From JADCCX01 sp051649305 (lineage in GTDB: Bacteria; Pseudomonadota; Alphaproteobacteria; Rhizobiales; Beijerinckiaceae): 40,998 bases of DNA. The position numbers were made by a program, and so were the translations under genes. Of this stretch, positions 15,672-24,165 are shown piece by piece (positions within the stretch are counted from its first letter, which is position 1; each line of letters starts with the position of its first letter). The notes beneath the pieces were generated by a model. The model was not told the origin of the DNA and did no database searches. It was given only the letters and a program-made list of their open reading frames with translations. The stretch lies in contig JBOFGV010000011.1 of NCBI GenBank assembly GCA_051649305.1, positions 1-40,998 on the forward strand. The letters are read 5' to 3'.

Positions 15672-17050
15672 GACGCTTCTCCCAGCGCCAGAACCGCTTT
15701 GAGCGAGGATTTTTCATCAAGCCCAAGCATCGCCTTGACCAGCTCTCTGGCTTTGGCAGTGCTGATCTCTCCGTGTGTGACTTCCATGAATTTCTCAATC
15801 ACTTCATCAGATGTGTAGGGGTTTTCGCTGTCGCCCTTATTGGTCTGGGCGAGGGCTTCAAACCGTCGTCCGTCTGTCAGTTCCAGCACAACGCGGGCAG
15901 GCCTCAAGCCCGGCAATTGCGCGGTGAGGGCAGGATCTTCCGTCACGGTGATGCGGCTTGCGAGGGTGCGCACAACTGGATTGTCCAAAGCGCCCTGACG
16001 GAAGGCATCGAGCGTGGCAGCACCACGCACAAGGAAAGTTGCCAGCGAAAACGGCATGGAAAACTTGGCCGCCAGCATGTTGGTGGGTGCGGGATGATCG
16101 AGCTGTGCTGCCCAGACATAGGTTTCCACCTTGAGTGACTTGATGGCAGCAGGGTCAATCTTGCCGCCTGCCTTGGCGATGATATCGGTCAGCGCATCCA
16201 GCGCACCATGGTTGTAACGGCAGGCCGCGTGGCGCTTGAAATAGTTGCGGGCGATTTCCCAGCGGGAGCCAAGCTCATGCACCATCTCGGCAGGCCGCCA
16301 GTCATCGGCTGCAATGCCGCCGTATACACTGCCCACGCCGTCGGCTTCACCGGTGAAACCGGCTTTCACAAGGTCCCAGGCCATCATGCCTAGCATGTTT
16401 GAGAAGCCAGCATAGGTGTTTCGCACAGTTCCGCCTTCCAGCATCGTGCGGCGGCTTGTCGTCAGGCCAAGGGATGATGCAACACTGATGACAGCGGCAT
16501 GCTCGGCAGCAGTGGCGCGGTTGAGTTTGGCGACGCTGAGGGCAGCACCCACCGTGCCCCAGGTGCCATGGGGATGCATCAGCACTTTCAGCTTCGAGGC
16601 AATGCCTATGCGCGCGCCAATCTCGTAGCCAAGAGCGGTGGCGAGGATAGCATCAGCGCCGTTGATGGCCCTTTGCTGCGCCACTGCAAAAACGGCAGGC
16701 ACGACATGAATGCCGGGATGGCCACGGGCATACTGGTTGCCCTCGTCGATCTCTAGCATGGTTCCGGCCGTGCCATCCATGAAAGCCTGCAACAGGGGCG
16801 AACCTGTCTTGCGGGCCTTTGCCGCTTTGGCGAGACGGGGTCCGGCGGCCTTGATTTCAGGTTCGGAACGCCCGGCGATGATAGCGCCAACGCTGTCCAG
16901 CAGTACAAGGCGCGTGCGCTCAGTAACGGCGTCCGGCAGGTCAGCGTAACGTGTCTCTCGTGCAAAGCCTGCCCATTTCTTTAGCCAGGCCGGTTGCTTG
17001 CCGGTGATGAGGATGGAAGCGGGAACAACGCCCGGTGTGACAATGGCCAT
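15668..17050 (-). CDS. MmgE/PrpD family protein
   Basis: A 460-residue protein of the 2-methylcitrate dehydratase superfamily, which also holds cis-aconitate decarboxylase and iminodisuccinate epimerase. Family features are TRLVLLDSVGAIIAG (about residue 46), EIDEGNQYARGHPGIHVVPA with the catalytic-region histidines near 108, GTWGTVGAA and FKRHAACRYNHGALDA. It may isomerise, dehydrate or decarboxylate a branched dicarboxylic acid in the pathway. It is preceded by livF (3-base gap) and overlaps the lyase gene by four bases. The exact reaction cannot be read from the sequence. Confidence 0.88.
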   Translation of the reverse strand: MAIVTPGVVPASILITGKQPAWLKKWAGFARETRYADLPDAVTERTRLVLLDSVGAIIAGRSEPEIKAAGPRLAKAAKARKTGSPLLQAFMDGTAGTMLEIDEGNQYARGHPGIHVVPAVFAVAQQRAINGADAILATALGYEIGARIGIASKLKVLMHPHGTWGTVGAALSVAKLNRATAAEHAAVISVASSLGLTTSRRTMLEGGTVRNTYAGFSNMLGMMAWDLVKAGFTGEADGVGSVYGGIAADDWRPAEMVHELGSRWEIARNYFKRHAACRYNHGALDALTDIIAKAGGKIDPAAIKSLKVETYVWAAQLDHPAPTNMLAAKFSMPFSLATFLVRGAATLDAFRQGALDNPVVRTLASRITVTEDPALTAQLPGLRPARVVLELTDGRRFEALAQTNKGDSENPYTSDEVIEKFMEVTHGEISTAKARELVKAMLGLDEKSSLKAVLALGEAS

Positions 17051-17053
17051 CGC

Positions 17054-17755
17054 TCACATCCCCAGATAAGTCTTTTCAAGCGCCGGATCGCGCTTGAGCG
17101 TTTCAGCGGGTCCTGCCATCGCCACTGCGCCGTTTTCCAGCACGTAAGCGCGGCCAGCGATATCGAGCGATTGCATGACATTCTGCTCCACCAGCATCAC
17201 CGCGATGCCATCAGCTGCGATGCGCTGGATGAGCGTGAACATCTCTTCCACCAGCAATGGCGAAAGACCAAGGGACGGCTCATCAAGGATGATCAGGCGC
17301 GGCTCTGCCATCAGGCCGCGACCGATGGCCAGCATCTGCTGTTCACCGCCTGACAGTGTTCCGGCCAACTGCGCGATGCGTTCGCGCAGGCGCGGGAAAA
17401 TCGTGAAAACACGTTCCAGATTTTTGGCACGGTTGATCTTGCCGCGCCGGTAGGAGCCGAGCACGAGATTGTCCTCAACACTCATGTTGGGAAAAATCTT
17501 GCGGCCTTCCGGAACATGAATAAGGCCGCGCTCGACGATGGCGGTTGAGGCGAGACCGGCGATGGCTGCACCCTCAAACTGGATGCTGCCGGACTGCACG
17601 GGAATGAGCCCGGAGATGGCACGGTTGAGCGTTGTCTTGCCCACACCGTTGGCGCCCAGCACGGCAACGATTTCACCGGTGTCGACTGATATGGAAAGAC
17701 CGCGCAGGATCGCCACGCCGTCATAGCCCGCAACCAGATCCTTGATCTCAAGCAT
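17054..17755 (-). CDS. Branched-chain-amino-acid-type ABC transporter ATPase (LivF)
   Basis: A 233-residue nucleotide-binding subunit on the cytoplasmic face. Walker A GANGVGKTT (near residue 37), signature LSGGEQQM, Walker B LIILDEPSLGLSP and the switch histidine region VMLVEQNV are all present, with no sign of decay. The open frame continues upstream, but ATG 17755 fits the family start (MLEIKDL) and overlaps livG by eight bases. It works with LivG and the two permeases to import the substrate of this operon. Confidence 0.92.
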   Translation of the reverse strand: MLEIKDLVAGYDGVAILRGLSISVDTGEIVAVLGANGVGKTTLNRAISGLIPVQSGSIQFEGAAIAGLASTAIVERGLIHVPEGRKIFPNMSVEDNLVLGSYRRGKINRAKNLERVFTIFPRLRERIAQLAGTLSGGEQQMLAIGRGLMAEPRLIILDEPSLGLSPLLVEEMFTLIQRIAADGIAVMLVEQNVMQSLDIAGRAYVLENGAVAMAGPAETLKRDPALEKTYLGM

Positions 17756-18524
17756 GGCGCACCTCAGCAGAAGCACTGCCAGAAGCAGCTTGCATGCGTG
17801 CGGCAGCGCCATGGCCGAGATAGGCCTCGATGACCTTCGGATCACGCGCCACGGCAGATGGCGGCCCGCTGGCGATCAACCGGCCTTCCGCCAAGACATG
17901 CACGCCGTCGCACAGGCTCATCACGGCCTGCATCACATGCTCGACAATCAGGATCGTGATGCCGCTCTCCCTGATCTTGCGGATGACCGGGATCATGTCG
18001 CGAATCTCGGATGGATTGAGGCCCGCCAGCACCTCATCGAGGAGCAGCAGTTTGGGTTCTGTTGCCAAGGCGCGCGCCAGTTCCAGCCGTTTGCGACCGG
18101 CCACAGTCAGCGCGTTGGCGGATTGATCGAGCATCGGACCAAGGCCAACAGCCTCACCCACGCTGGTGGCTTTGGCCAAGGCGTCGTTGCGTGCCGGATG
18201 GCGCAGGTAAGCACCAACGGCGATGTTCTCACGCACGCTCAAACCAGCAAAGGGCTGCACGATCTGGAAGGTGCGGGCAATGCCGAGACTGGCGCGCTTG
18301 TGGGCAGGCAGAGCCGTGATGTCCGCGCCATTGAAAGCGACGGTGCCCTGTGTCGGCTTTTCAAAACCAGCGATCACTGTGAAGAGCGTCGTCTTGCCCG
18401 CACCATTGGGGCCGATGAGGCCGGTGATGCTACCCGCATGCACATCGAGCGTTACATCATTGACAGCTGTCAACCCGCCAAAGCGTTTGGTGACGCCACT
18501 GATCTGCAGCATGGGCGCGCTCAT
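17748..18524 (-). CDS. Branched-chain-amino-acid-type ABC transporter ATPase (LivG)
   Basis: A 258-residue second ATPase of the importer. Walker A GPNGAGKTT, RTFQIVQPFAGLSVREN (typical of LivG), Walker B LLLLDEVLAGLNPSE and ILIVEHVM are present. The signature reads LTVAGRKRLELARAL, so the usual LSxGQ-like core is TVAGR, which is common in LivG proteins. A C-terminal Ala-rich tail extends past the normal end. ATG 18524 overlaps the livM stop by four bases. Confidence 0.92.
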   Translation of the reverse strand: MSAPMLQISGVTKRFGGLTAVNDVTLDVHAGSITGLIGPNGAGKTTLFTVIAGFEKPTQGTVAFNGADITALPAHKRASLGIARTFQIVQPFAGLSVRENIAVGAYLRHPARNDALAKATSVGEAVGLGPMLDQSANALTVAGRKRLELARALATEPKLLLLDEVLAGLNPSEIRDMIPVIRKIRESGITILIVEHVMQAVMSLCDGVHVLAEGRLIASGPPSAVARDPKVIEAYLGHGAAARMQAASGSASAEVRHA

Positions 18525-19501
18525 GATTTCGCTCCCCGCATGCGCAGCAACAGGGATTGAACAATACCCATGACGCCCTTCGGAGCAAAGGCTACGCACA
18601 GGATCAACAGAATGCCAAAGACCACGAGATCAGCGCCGGGCGTTGCACCGCCGGTCAGATTGGCGAAGAAGGTCTTGGTGATTTCACCCAGACCCAGAAG
18701 CAAAATCGAGCCGACGAGCGGGCCGAAAACGGTTCCCATGCCGCCGATGATGGGGGCAAGCAAAGCCTCCACAGATATCCATGAGCCATAGGCAATGGAG
18801 GCATCGAGATAGAGGAATTTTTGCGTGTAGAGACAACCTGCCGCTGCGGTCAGCATGCCGGACAAAGTGATGGCTTTTAGTTTGACTGCCAGCGCATCGA
18901 CGCCCAGTGCACGGGCAGCTTCTTCGTTTTCACGCACCGCCACGAGATGTGCGCCAAAGCGCGAGCGGGCGATCAGCTGTGTGAGCAACAGGCCAACCGC
19001 AACAAAGGCGAGCGCCAGCCAGAAGAAGCTCTGTTTCTCATTGAACTGCAAATGGGCTGGCCCGATTTTCAATGGCACCAGCACACCGGCTGCACCGCCG
19101 GTGAAGCTCCAGCTGTTTGCGAGAATGCGCAGCACTTCTGCAAAGGCGAGGGTGACAAGCGCGAAGTAGGAACCACGCAATTGCGCGCGAAAGCTCAGGA
19201 ATCCGATGATGTATCCGACGAGACCACCCAGCGGAATAGCGATGGGCAGCACCAGCCATGGGTTCAATCCGAAGCGTACCTGCAGCAGCGCCATGGCATA
19301 GGCACCTGTGCCAAAGAAGGCTGCGTGGCCGAAGGAAAACTGCCCGCCGTAGCCGCCCAGAATGTTCCAGCCTTGTGCTGCCAATGTGATGATCATAGCA
19401 AAGCCGAGAAAATTCAGCAGCACGTTCGAGGTCACGAACAACGGCAGCATGGCGAGAGCTAAGACCACCAACCCAATCGGCAGATAAGGATTGCGCATCA
19501 T
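18521..19501 (-). CDS. Branched-chain-amino-acid-type ABC permease (LivM)
   Basis: A 326-residue inner-membrane permease with about nine hydrophobic segments. The family stretch LGGYGGQFSFGHAAFFGTGAY is near residues 48-68, and SFRAQLRGSYFALVTLAFAE follows near 103. The start (two ATG codons in a row) overlaps the livH stop by four bases. It forms the channel with LivH. Confidence 0.92.
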   Translation of the reverse strand: MMRNPYLPIGLVVLALAMLPLFVTSNVLLNFLGFAMIITLAAQGWNILGGYGGQFSFGHAAFFGTGAYAMALLQVRFGLNPWLVLPIAIPLGGLVGYIIGFLSFRAQLRGSYFALVTLAFAEVLRILANSWSFTGGAAGVLVPLKIGPAHLQFNEKQSFFWLALAFVAVGLLLTQLIARSRFGAHLVAVRENEEAARALGVDALAVKLKAITLSGMLTAAAGCLYTQKFLYLDASIAYGSWISVEALLAPIIGGMGTVFGPLVGSILLLGLGEITKTFFANLTGGATPGADLVVFGILLILCVAFAPKGVMGIVQSLLLRMRGAKS

Positions 19502-20370
19502 GTGCGCGCTCCAAACAGGCCTGTGGGCTTGAACAGCAGCACCAGAATGAAGATGATGAAAATGCCGATTTGGCCAAGGCTTTCGCCCATGTACAGACCG
19601 GACAGGCTTTCCACCACGCCGATGATCAGCCCGCCGATCAGTGCGCCTTTGATAGACCCCATGCCGCCCAGCACGACGATGGTGAAGGCGACGAGCACGA
19701 AGGCGTTACCAACGCGCGGGTTGACCAGAAATGTCGGCATCAGCAGGCATGCTGCAATGGCAAGGCAGGCGGCACCCAGGCCAAAGGTGATGGCATAGAT
19801 ATGCTCGACGTTGATGCCCACAAGTGCTGCGCCAGTCTTCTCTCGCGCCACGGCACGGATGGCTTTTCCGGTGTCCGTTTTGGCAAGCAGCCAGCCGAGA
19901 AGGGCTGCCACGGCAAAAGCCGCAAAGAAGGCGATCACCTTGGGCGTTGAGAGGAACAGCGGGCCAATTTCTATCACCGAGAAACCATAAGGCACATCAA
20001 TGGAGCGCGTATCCGAGCGGAAGGTGGCGAGCAGGCCATTCTCGATGATGATCGATAGACCGAGGGTGACCAGAAGGATGTTGCTGTCATTGCCATGGCT
20101 GGCCGGATTGATGATGAAACGCTGCACGGTGTAACCGATGCAGAAGAAGAGCGGCGTGAGGAAAAACACCGCAAGATACGGATCGATTTTCAGGAACTGA
20201 TGGCAGACGAACACGGCAAACATGGCTGCGGTCAATGTCGCGCCATGGGCAAAATTGATGATGTGCAGTACGCCGTAAACCAGCGTCAGGCCAAGCGCGA
20301 TCAGCGCGTAGACCGCGCCTGTCAGCAAGCCATTGGCAAGGGCCGAGATGAGGATGTCGAGTTTGAGCAT
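19498..20370 (-). CDS. Branched-chain-amino-acid-type ABC permease (LivH)
   Basis: A 290-residue inner-membrane permease. The N-terminal GLLTGAVYALIALGLTLVYG and INFAHGATL are signatures of LivH. The open frame extends upstream into a repeat, but ATG 20370 is the right start for the family. It is separated from the substrate-binding protein gene by 230 bases of palindromic repeats, the only large gap in the operon. Confidence 0.92.
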   Translation of the reverse strand: MLKLDILISALANGLLTGAVYALIALGLTLVYGVLHIINFAHGATLTAAMFAVFVCHQFLKIDPYLAVFFLTPLFFCIGYTVQRFIINPASHGNDSNILLVTLGLSIIIENGLLATFRSDTRSIDVPYGFSVIEIGPLFLSTPKVIAFFAAFAVAALLGWLLAKTDTGKAIRAVAREKTGAALVGINVEHIYAITFGLGAACLAIAACLLMPTFLVNPRVGNAFVLVAFTIVVLGGMGSIKGALIGGLIIGVVESLSGLYMGESLGQIGIFIIFILVLLFKPTGLFGART

Positions 20371-20420
20371 GGGGTAGAACTGTTTGTCCCTTTTGCCATG
20401 AAAAGCGGTTGCACAAACGA

Positions 20421-20473
20421 TGTGCGTCCTTCGAGGCTTCTTCGCTGCGCTTCGTCGCACCTCAGGATGAGGT
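20421..20473 (-). repeat. Interspersed palindromic repeat, copy 1 (inverted)
   Basis: Reads on the minus strand as CCTCATCCTGAGG, a variable hairpin, then CTCGAAGGACGCAC. The same family occurs at 20501-20553, 40708-40761 and 40945-40998, and partly near 40804. Copies 1 and 2 lie head to head, 27 bases apart, and can pair with each other to form a large stem. Confidence 0.85.
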
Positions 20474-20500
20474 ATATCGCGACATGCAAATGAAGATGTT

Positions 20501-20553
20501 CCTCATCCTGAGGTGCTCCCCGGCTTTGCCCGGGGAGCCTCGAAGGACGCACA
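20501..20553 (+). repeat. Interspersed palindromic repeat, copy 2
   Basis: CCTCATCCTGAGG followed by a GCTCCCCGG...CCGGGGAGC hairpin and CTCGAAGGACGCACAAT. It faces copy 1. The inner hairpin differs from the GCTTTGC/GCAAAGC version at the right end of the window, although the flanking blocks are the same. Confidence 0.85.
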
Positions 20554-20571
20554 ATCGGTGTGCAGTGCACC

Positions 20572-20597
20572 TTCTCCCCGCATGCGGGGAGAAGGAT
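20572..20597. other. Perfect palindrome directly behind the substrate-binding protein gene
   Basis: CTTCTCCCC, GCATGC, GGGGAGAAG centred near 20583 forms a strong hairpin a few bases past the stop of the binding-protein gene. No T run follows. In many import operons such a hairpin shields the binding-protein mRNA and limits read-through to the permeases. Confidence 0.6.
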
Positions 20598-20600
20598 AAA

Positions 20601-21809
20601 TCACGTCGCCGGGAACACTGGTTTGGCGTCAGCGAACTCAGTTGGGAAGATGACCTTGATATCGCCGTTCTGCACCTGCGTGTTCACCGGAGCGGCCCCT
20701 GTGTTCTGGCCATTGACAAACTTGGTCGGGCCATAAGGCATAATGTGGTCAGTGAAGGTGGATGCCGCCAGTGCTTCCGTGATCTTGAGGCGATCGGTGG
20801 AACCGGCACGCTCGATCGCATCGGCAAGCAGGCGCACACAGGAATAGTTCAGTGGCGTATTGTAGAGCCAGAAACGGCCACCCTTCTCGGCTTCAGCACG
20901 CACCGCAGCGGTCTTTGCCTTGCGTGGATCAGCCCAGTGGTTGCAGTCCATCACGAGGTTGGCTGCATCGCCGAATTCCTTGACGAAGCGGAAGTTCGAG
21001 GCTGCACCGTTCAGCACGGCGTAGATGCCCTTTGGCTTGATGCGCTGCTGCTGCAGCGTGCGGGCGAGCAACACGAACTCGCCGTAGTAGCTGGATGGAA
21101 TGACCAGATCAGGGTTGAGTGAACGGATGCGCAGGGCCACGTTCGACATGTCACGCGAAGGCGTTGGGTGCGCGATGGTTTCAAGAATTTCAAAACCGCG
21201 TGGTGGCAGCTGTGTCTGCAGGAGCTTGGCCATGCCTGAGCCGAACAGGCCATCCTCATGCACGATCACTACAGTCTTTGCGGGCTTGCCGGCAGCATCG
21301 TTCAGCTTGACCAGATTTTCGAGAGCTGCCGATGTCACCGTGCCAAAGCCAGGGCCGAAGCGGAAGGTGTTCTTCAAGCCGCGGTTGACGATCTGGTCCG
21401 AGACGCCGACGTCCACGATGTAGGGGATGTCATAACGCGAGGCCGCCTGTGAAGCCGCAAGCGCGATGGGTGAGGCAAAGCCGCCGACGATGGCGCTGAC
21501 GCCTTCGCTCTGCATGCGTTCAACTTCCGCCGTGCCGCCTTCCGGGTTGGAGCGCGCATCGCCGAACACCATCTGGATTTTCGCGCCGCCGAGTGACTTG
21601 AAGCCACCACCGTTGTTGATCTCGTTGATTGCAATTTCAGCTCCGAGACGGCCATATTCACCGTCCTGTGCGAGGCCGCCTGTGACAGGCTGCAAGATGC
21701 CGATCTTCACGGCGGCAGGCTGCGCGCGCAAAATGGCAGGCGAGCCGATGACGGCTGTGGCTGCTGCACCCTGTAGGATGCGGCGGCGATTGAGATTGAA
21801 ATCACTCAT
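20601..21809 (-). CDS. ABC transporter substrate-binding protein, branched-chain amino acid type
   Basis: A 402-residue periplasmic binding protein (type 1 fold). The N-terminus has NRRRILQGAAATAVIG, a probable twin-arginine signal, cut near LRA-QPAAV. KIGILQPVTGGLAQDGEYGRLGAE and INEINNGGGFKSLGG are family hallmarks, as is AIVGGFASPIALAASQAA. It captures the substrate for LivHMGF. The start overlaps the GntR stop by four bases. The ligand cannot be deduced; in this family it includes amino acids, amides, urea and aromatic acids. Confidence 0.92.
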   Translation of the reverse strand: MSDFNLNRRRILQGAAATAVIGSPAILRAQPAAVKIGILQPVTGGLAQDGEYGRLGAEIAINEINNGGGFKSLGGAKIQMVFGDARSNPEGGTAEVERMQSEGVSAIVGGFASPIALAASQAASRYDIPYIVDVGVSDQIVNRGLKNTFRFGPGFGTVTSAALENLVKLNDAAGKPAKTVVIVHEDGLFGSGMAKLLQTQLPPRGFEILETIAHPTPSRDMSNVALRIRSLNPDLVIPSSYYGEFVLLARTLQQQRIKPKGIYAVLNGAASNFRFVKEFGDAANLVMDCNHWADPRKAKTAAVRAEAEKGGRFWLYNTPLNYSCVRLLADAIERAGSTDRLKITEALAASTFTDHIMPYGPTKFVNGQNTGAAPVNTQVQNGDIKVIFPTEFADAKPVFPAT

Positions 21810-22621
21810 GGTCTTCTCCTCCTCGATGCGGCCTCCCTGCGGCCGCTCGTATCACGTGAAACTGGTTTGACAGGTTGCCAGTGGCGGTCATCGTCATGGC
21901 CGGTTCTGGTCATCTCCATATGGAAACGGTGTTTGTCCGGTCTGTAAAGAGCCGAGAGATGCTCAACGCCCAGACCACTGGCGTCAAACACGGTTCGTGT
22001 CAGGGCAATCAACGGAGAGCCGATCTCTACCTGCAGGGCCGCTGCAGTTTCTGGCCCTGCAAGGGTTGCCGAGATGGATTGCTCTGCTTTCTCCACGCCA
22101 ACGCCGTTTTGTTCAAGCAGGGTCAACAGGGGCGTGCTCGCCAGATCATCTCTGGAATAGCGTTGGCCGATGTGTTCAGGCACGTGCGTGGTGAGATAGG
22201 AAAACGGCTCGTCATTCAGATAGCGCACCCGGATGGCCATTTGCGTGCGGCCATCTTCTGGCAGGCGCATGGCCTTGCCGATATGTGCAGGGGGCTGGCC
22301 GTAGTCGAAAGCCAGAAGTCTGACCCTTGTGTTGCGTCCCATGGCGGCAAGGGTCATCAGCATGTTTGTAAGGTCACCGGTAATGGTGCTTTCGGGCGCT
22401 TTACTGCTGACGAATGTTCCTGCGCCCACCTGACGGCGCACAAGCCCTTCGCGGGTCAGGCCATCAAGGGCGCGGCGAACCGTGACGCGTGACATGCCGT
22501 GTGATTCCGCCAGCGTTGTTTCACCGGGCAGCCGATGGCCGGAAGACAGCGCACCACTGGTAATCTGCTCCTTGAGGAGCAGATAGAGCCGGTGTGTCTT
22601 TGAGGTTTCGATGGCGTCCAA
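21806..22621 (-). CDS. GntR/HutC-type transcriptional regulator
   Basis: A 271-residue regulator. The winged helix spans about residues 8-70 (LPGETTLAESHGMSRVTVRRAL, then REGLVRRQVGAGTFV), and a UTRA ligand domain covers about 90-235, as in HutC. The start codon is TTG at 22621; no ATG or GTG gives a complete helix-turn-helix. It is the first gene of the operon it presumably controls and is divergent from the flavoprotein, with a palindrome between them. A basic, Arg-rich tail (SGRREAASRRRR) follows the UTRA domain. The effector is probably a pathway intermediate. Confidence 0.9.
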   Translation of the reverse strand: MDAIETSKTHRLYLLLKEQITSGALSSGHRLPGETTLAESHGMSRVTVRRALDGLTREGLVRRQVGAGTFVSSKAPESTITGDLTNMLMTLAAMGRNTRVRLLAFDYGQPPAHIGKAMRLPEDGRTQMAIRVRYLNDEPFSYLTTHVPEHIGQRYSRDDLASTPLLTLLEQNGVGVEKAEQSISATLAGPETAAALQVEIGSPLIALTRTVFDASGLGVEHLSALYRPDKHRFHMEMTRTGHDDDRHWQPVKPVSRDTSGRREAASRRRRP

Positions 22622-22640
22622 AACCAGTTTCCAGTTTTAT

Positions 22641-22677
22641 CAGTTGTATTATTTGTAGCACAACTGCTTGCCGTCAA
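22641..22677 (-). promoter_or_regulatory. Promoter and candidate GntR operator of the catabolic operon
   Basis: On the minus strand TTGACG (22677-22672) is followed after 17 bases by AAATAA (22654-22649), a plausible promoter. The perfect palindrome CAGTTGT-N12-ACAACTG (22641-22666) covers the spacer, the -10 box and the expected start, which is a repressor layout. CAGTTT occurs twice more between it and the GntR start. Confidence 0.5.
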
Positions 22678-22730
22678 GCCCCATTTTTGCCAGACTTTAA
22701 AAAGACGTTCGTAACAAGGGTGGGGAAGCG

Positions 22731-24158
22731 ATGCCGGAAGTCCCGTCAGTTTTGATCCGTGCTGATGGCACTGGTTCATTCGATGCCCGCGTTGCAGTCA
22801 TCATTGTCGGGGCAGGTGCTGCCGGTCTTGTTGCGGCACTCAAGGCCAAAGAAGATGGTGCCGAGGTGCTGGTGCTGGAGCGCGATGCCCTGCCAATGGG
22901 ATCGACAGCGCTGTCCGCCGGTTTGATTCCAGCGGCCGAAACCCGCTTCCAGAAGCTGGCTGGCGTCAAGGACAGTCACGCACTCTTCGCCCGCGATATC
23001 ATGGCAAAAGCCGACAACGAGCCTGATCTTGCAGCGGTTGATGTGGTGACCAGCGCCATCGGCCCAGTTCTCGAATGGCTGGCGGACAGGCATGACATGC
23101 CGTTCACCGTGATCACCAATTTCACCTACCCCGGCCATTCAGCAAACCGCATGCACGGCTTGCCGAGCCGCTCCGGAGCTGAGTTGATGGACCGCCTGCG
23201 CAATGCCTGCGAGGTGGCCGGTATCGATCTCATGACGAACACAGTGGTGAGGCAGCTGTTTGCGGATAACACAGGCCGCGTGACAGGTGTGCGCCTGTTG
23301 AGGCCAGATGGCAGCCAGGAGGACATTGGCTGCGACTGCCTTGTGCTGGCCTGCAATGGCTATGGCGGCAACCCGGAACTGGTCGCCCAGTATATTCCGG
23401 AGATGGATGGTGCGCTTTATTTCGGTCACAGCGGCAACAAGGGTGATGCGATTGTCTGGGGGCAGGCACTTGGCGCAAGGCTGCACCATCTTTCAGGTTA
23501 TCAAGGCCATGGGTCGGTTGCCAATCCCCACGGTATTCTCATCACATGGGCCACCATTGTGGAGGGCGGTTTTCAGGTGAACTGCCATAGTGCGCGCTTT
23601 GCCAATGAGGCGCATGGCTACTCAGAAGCCGCCGCTTCCGTGATCCAGCAGCCCAATGGACAGGCGTGGTCGATTTTCGATGCGCGGATAGCGGGGATCG
23701 CCCGCCAGTTCGATGATTTCAAGAATGCGGAAGCGCAGGGTGCCATTAAATCAGCGGACACTGTGGCGGCTCTGGCGCAACTCCTTGGCCAATCATCAGC
23801 TGCGCTGGAACGCACCTTTGCTGAGGTGTGCCTTTTGAAGAAAGAGGGTCAAAGAGACAGTTTTGGCCGAAACTGGAAGGATGTTCCCCAACTCAATGCC
23901 CCGTTCTTTGCCGTCAGGGTGACGGGTGCCCTGTTCCACACGCAAGGCGGTCTGGTGGTCAATTCTGATGCGCGGGTGCTAAAGGAGGAGGGTGGTCTTC
24001 TGCCCAATCTTCTGGCTGCAGGAGGAGCGGCATGCGGCGTTTCCGGCAGCGGTGCATCGGGCTATCTCTCGGGCAACGGTTTGCTGACGGCGGTTGCCTA
24101 TGGTTTCATTGCTGGCAGGGAAGCAGCGAGAATGGCGCAGGGCAACGCTAGCCAGTAA
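22731..24158 (+). CDS. FAD-dependent oxidoreductase, fumarate reductase/KstD-like
   Basis: A 475-residue flavoprotein. The FAD Rossmann motif VIIVGAGAAGLVAALKAKED is near residues 23-42, ALPMGSTALSAG matches the second FAD/substrate loop, and GGLVVNSDARVL and GSGASGYLSGNGLLTAV form the C-terminal FAD motif. The family reduces or oxidises C=C bonds next to carboxylates or ketones (fumarate, urocanate, 3-ketosteroids). There is no signal peptide, so it is cytoplasmic. It is divergent from the GntR operon and probably coregulated by the palindrome at 22641. It ends seven bases from the engB stop. Confidence 0.85.
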   Translation: MPEVPSVLIRADGTGSFDARVAVIIVGAGAAGLVAALKAKEDGAEVLVLERDALPMGSTALSAGLIPAAETRFQKLAGVKDSHALFARDIMAKADNEPDLAAVDVVTSAIGPVLEWLADRHDMPFTVITNFTYPGHSANRMHGLPSRSGAELMDRLRNACEVAGIDLMTNTVVRQLFADNTGRVTGVRLLRPDGSQEDIGCDCLVLACNGYGGNPELVAQYIPEMDGALYFGHSGNKGDAIVWGQALGARLHHLSGYQGHGSVANPHGILITWATIVEGGFQVNCHSARFANEAHGYSEAAASVIQQPNGQAWSIFDARIAGIARQFDDFKNAEAQGAIKSADTVAALAQLLGQSSAALERTFAEVCLLKKEGQRDSFGRNWKDVPQLNAPFFAVRVTGALFHTQGGLVVNSDARVLKEEGGLLPNLLAAGGAACGVSGSGASGYLSGNGLLTAVAYGFIAGREAARMAQGNASQ

Positions 24159-24165
24159 ACTGGTC

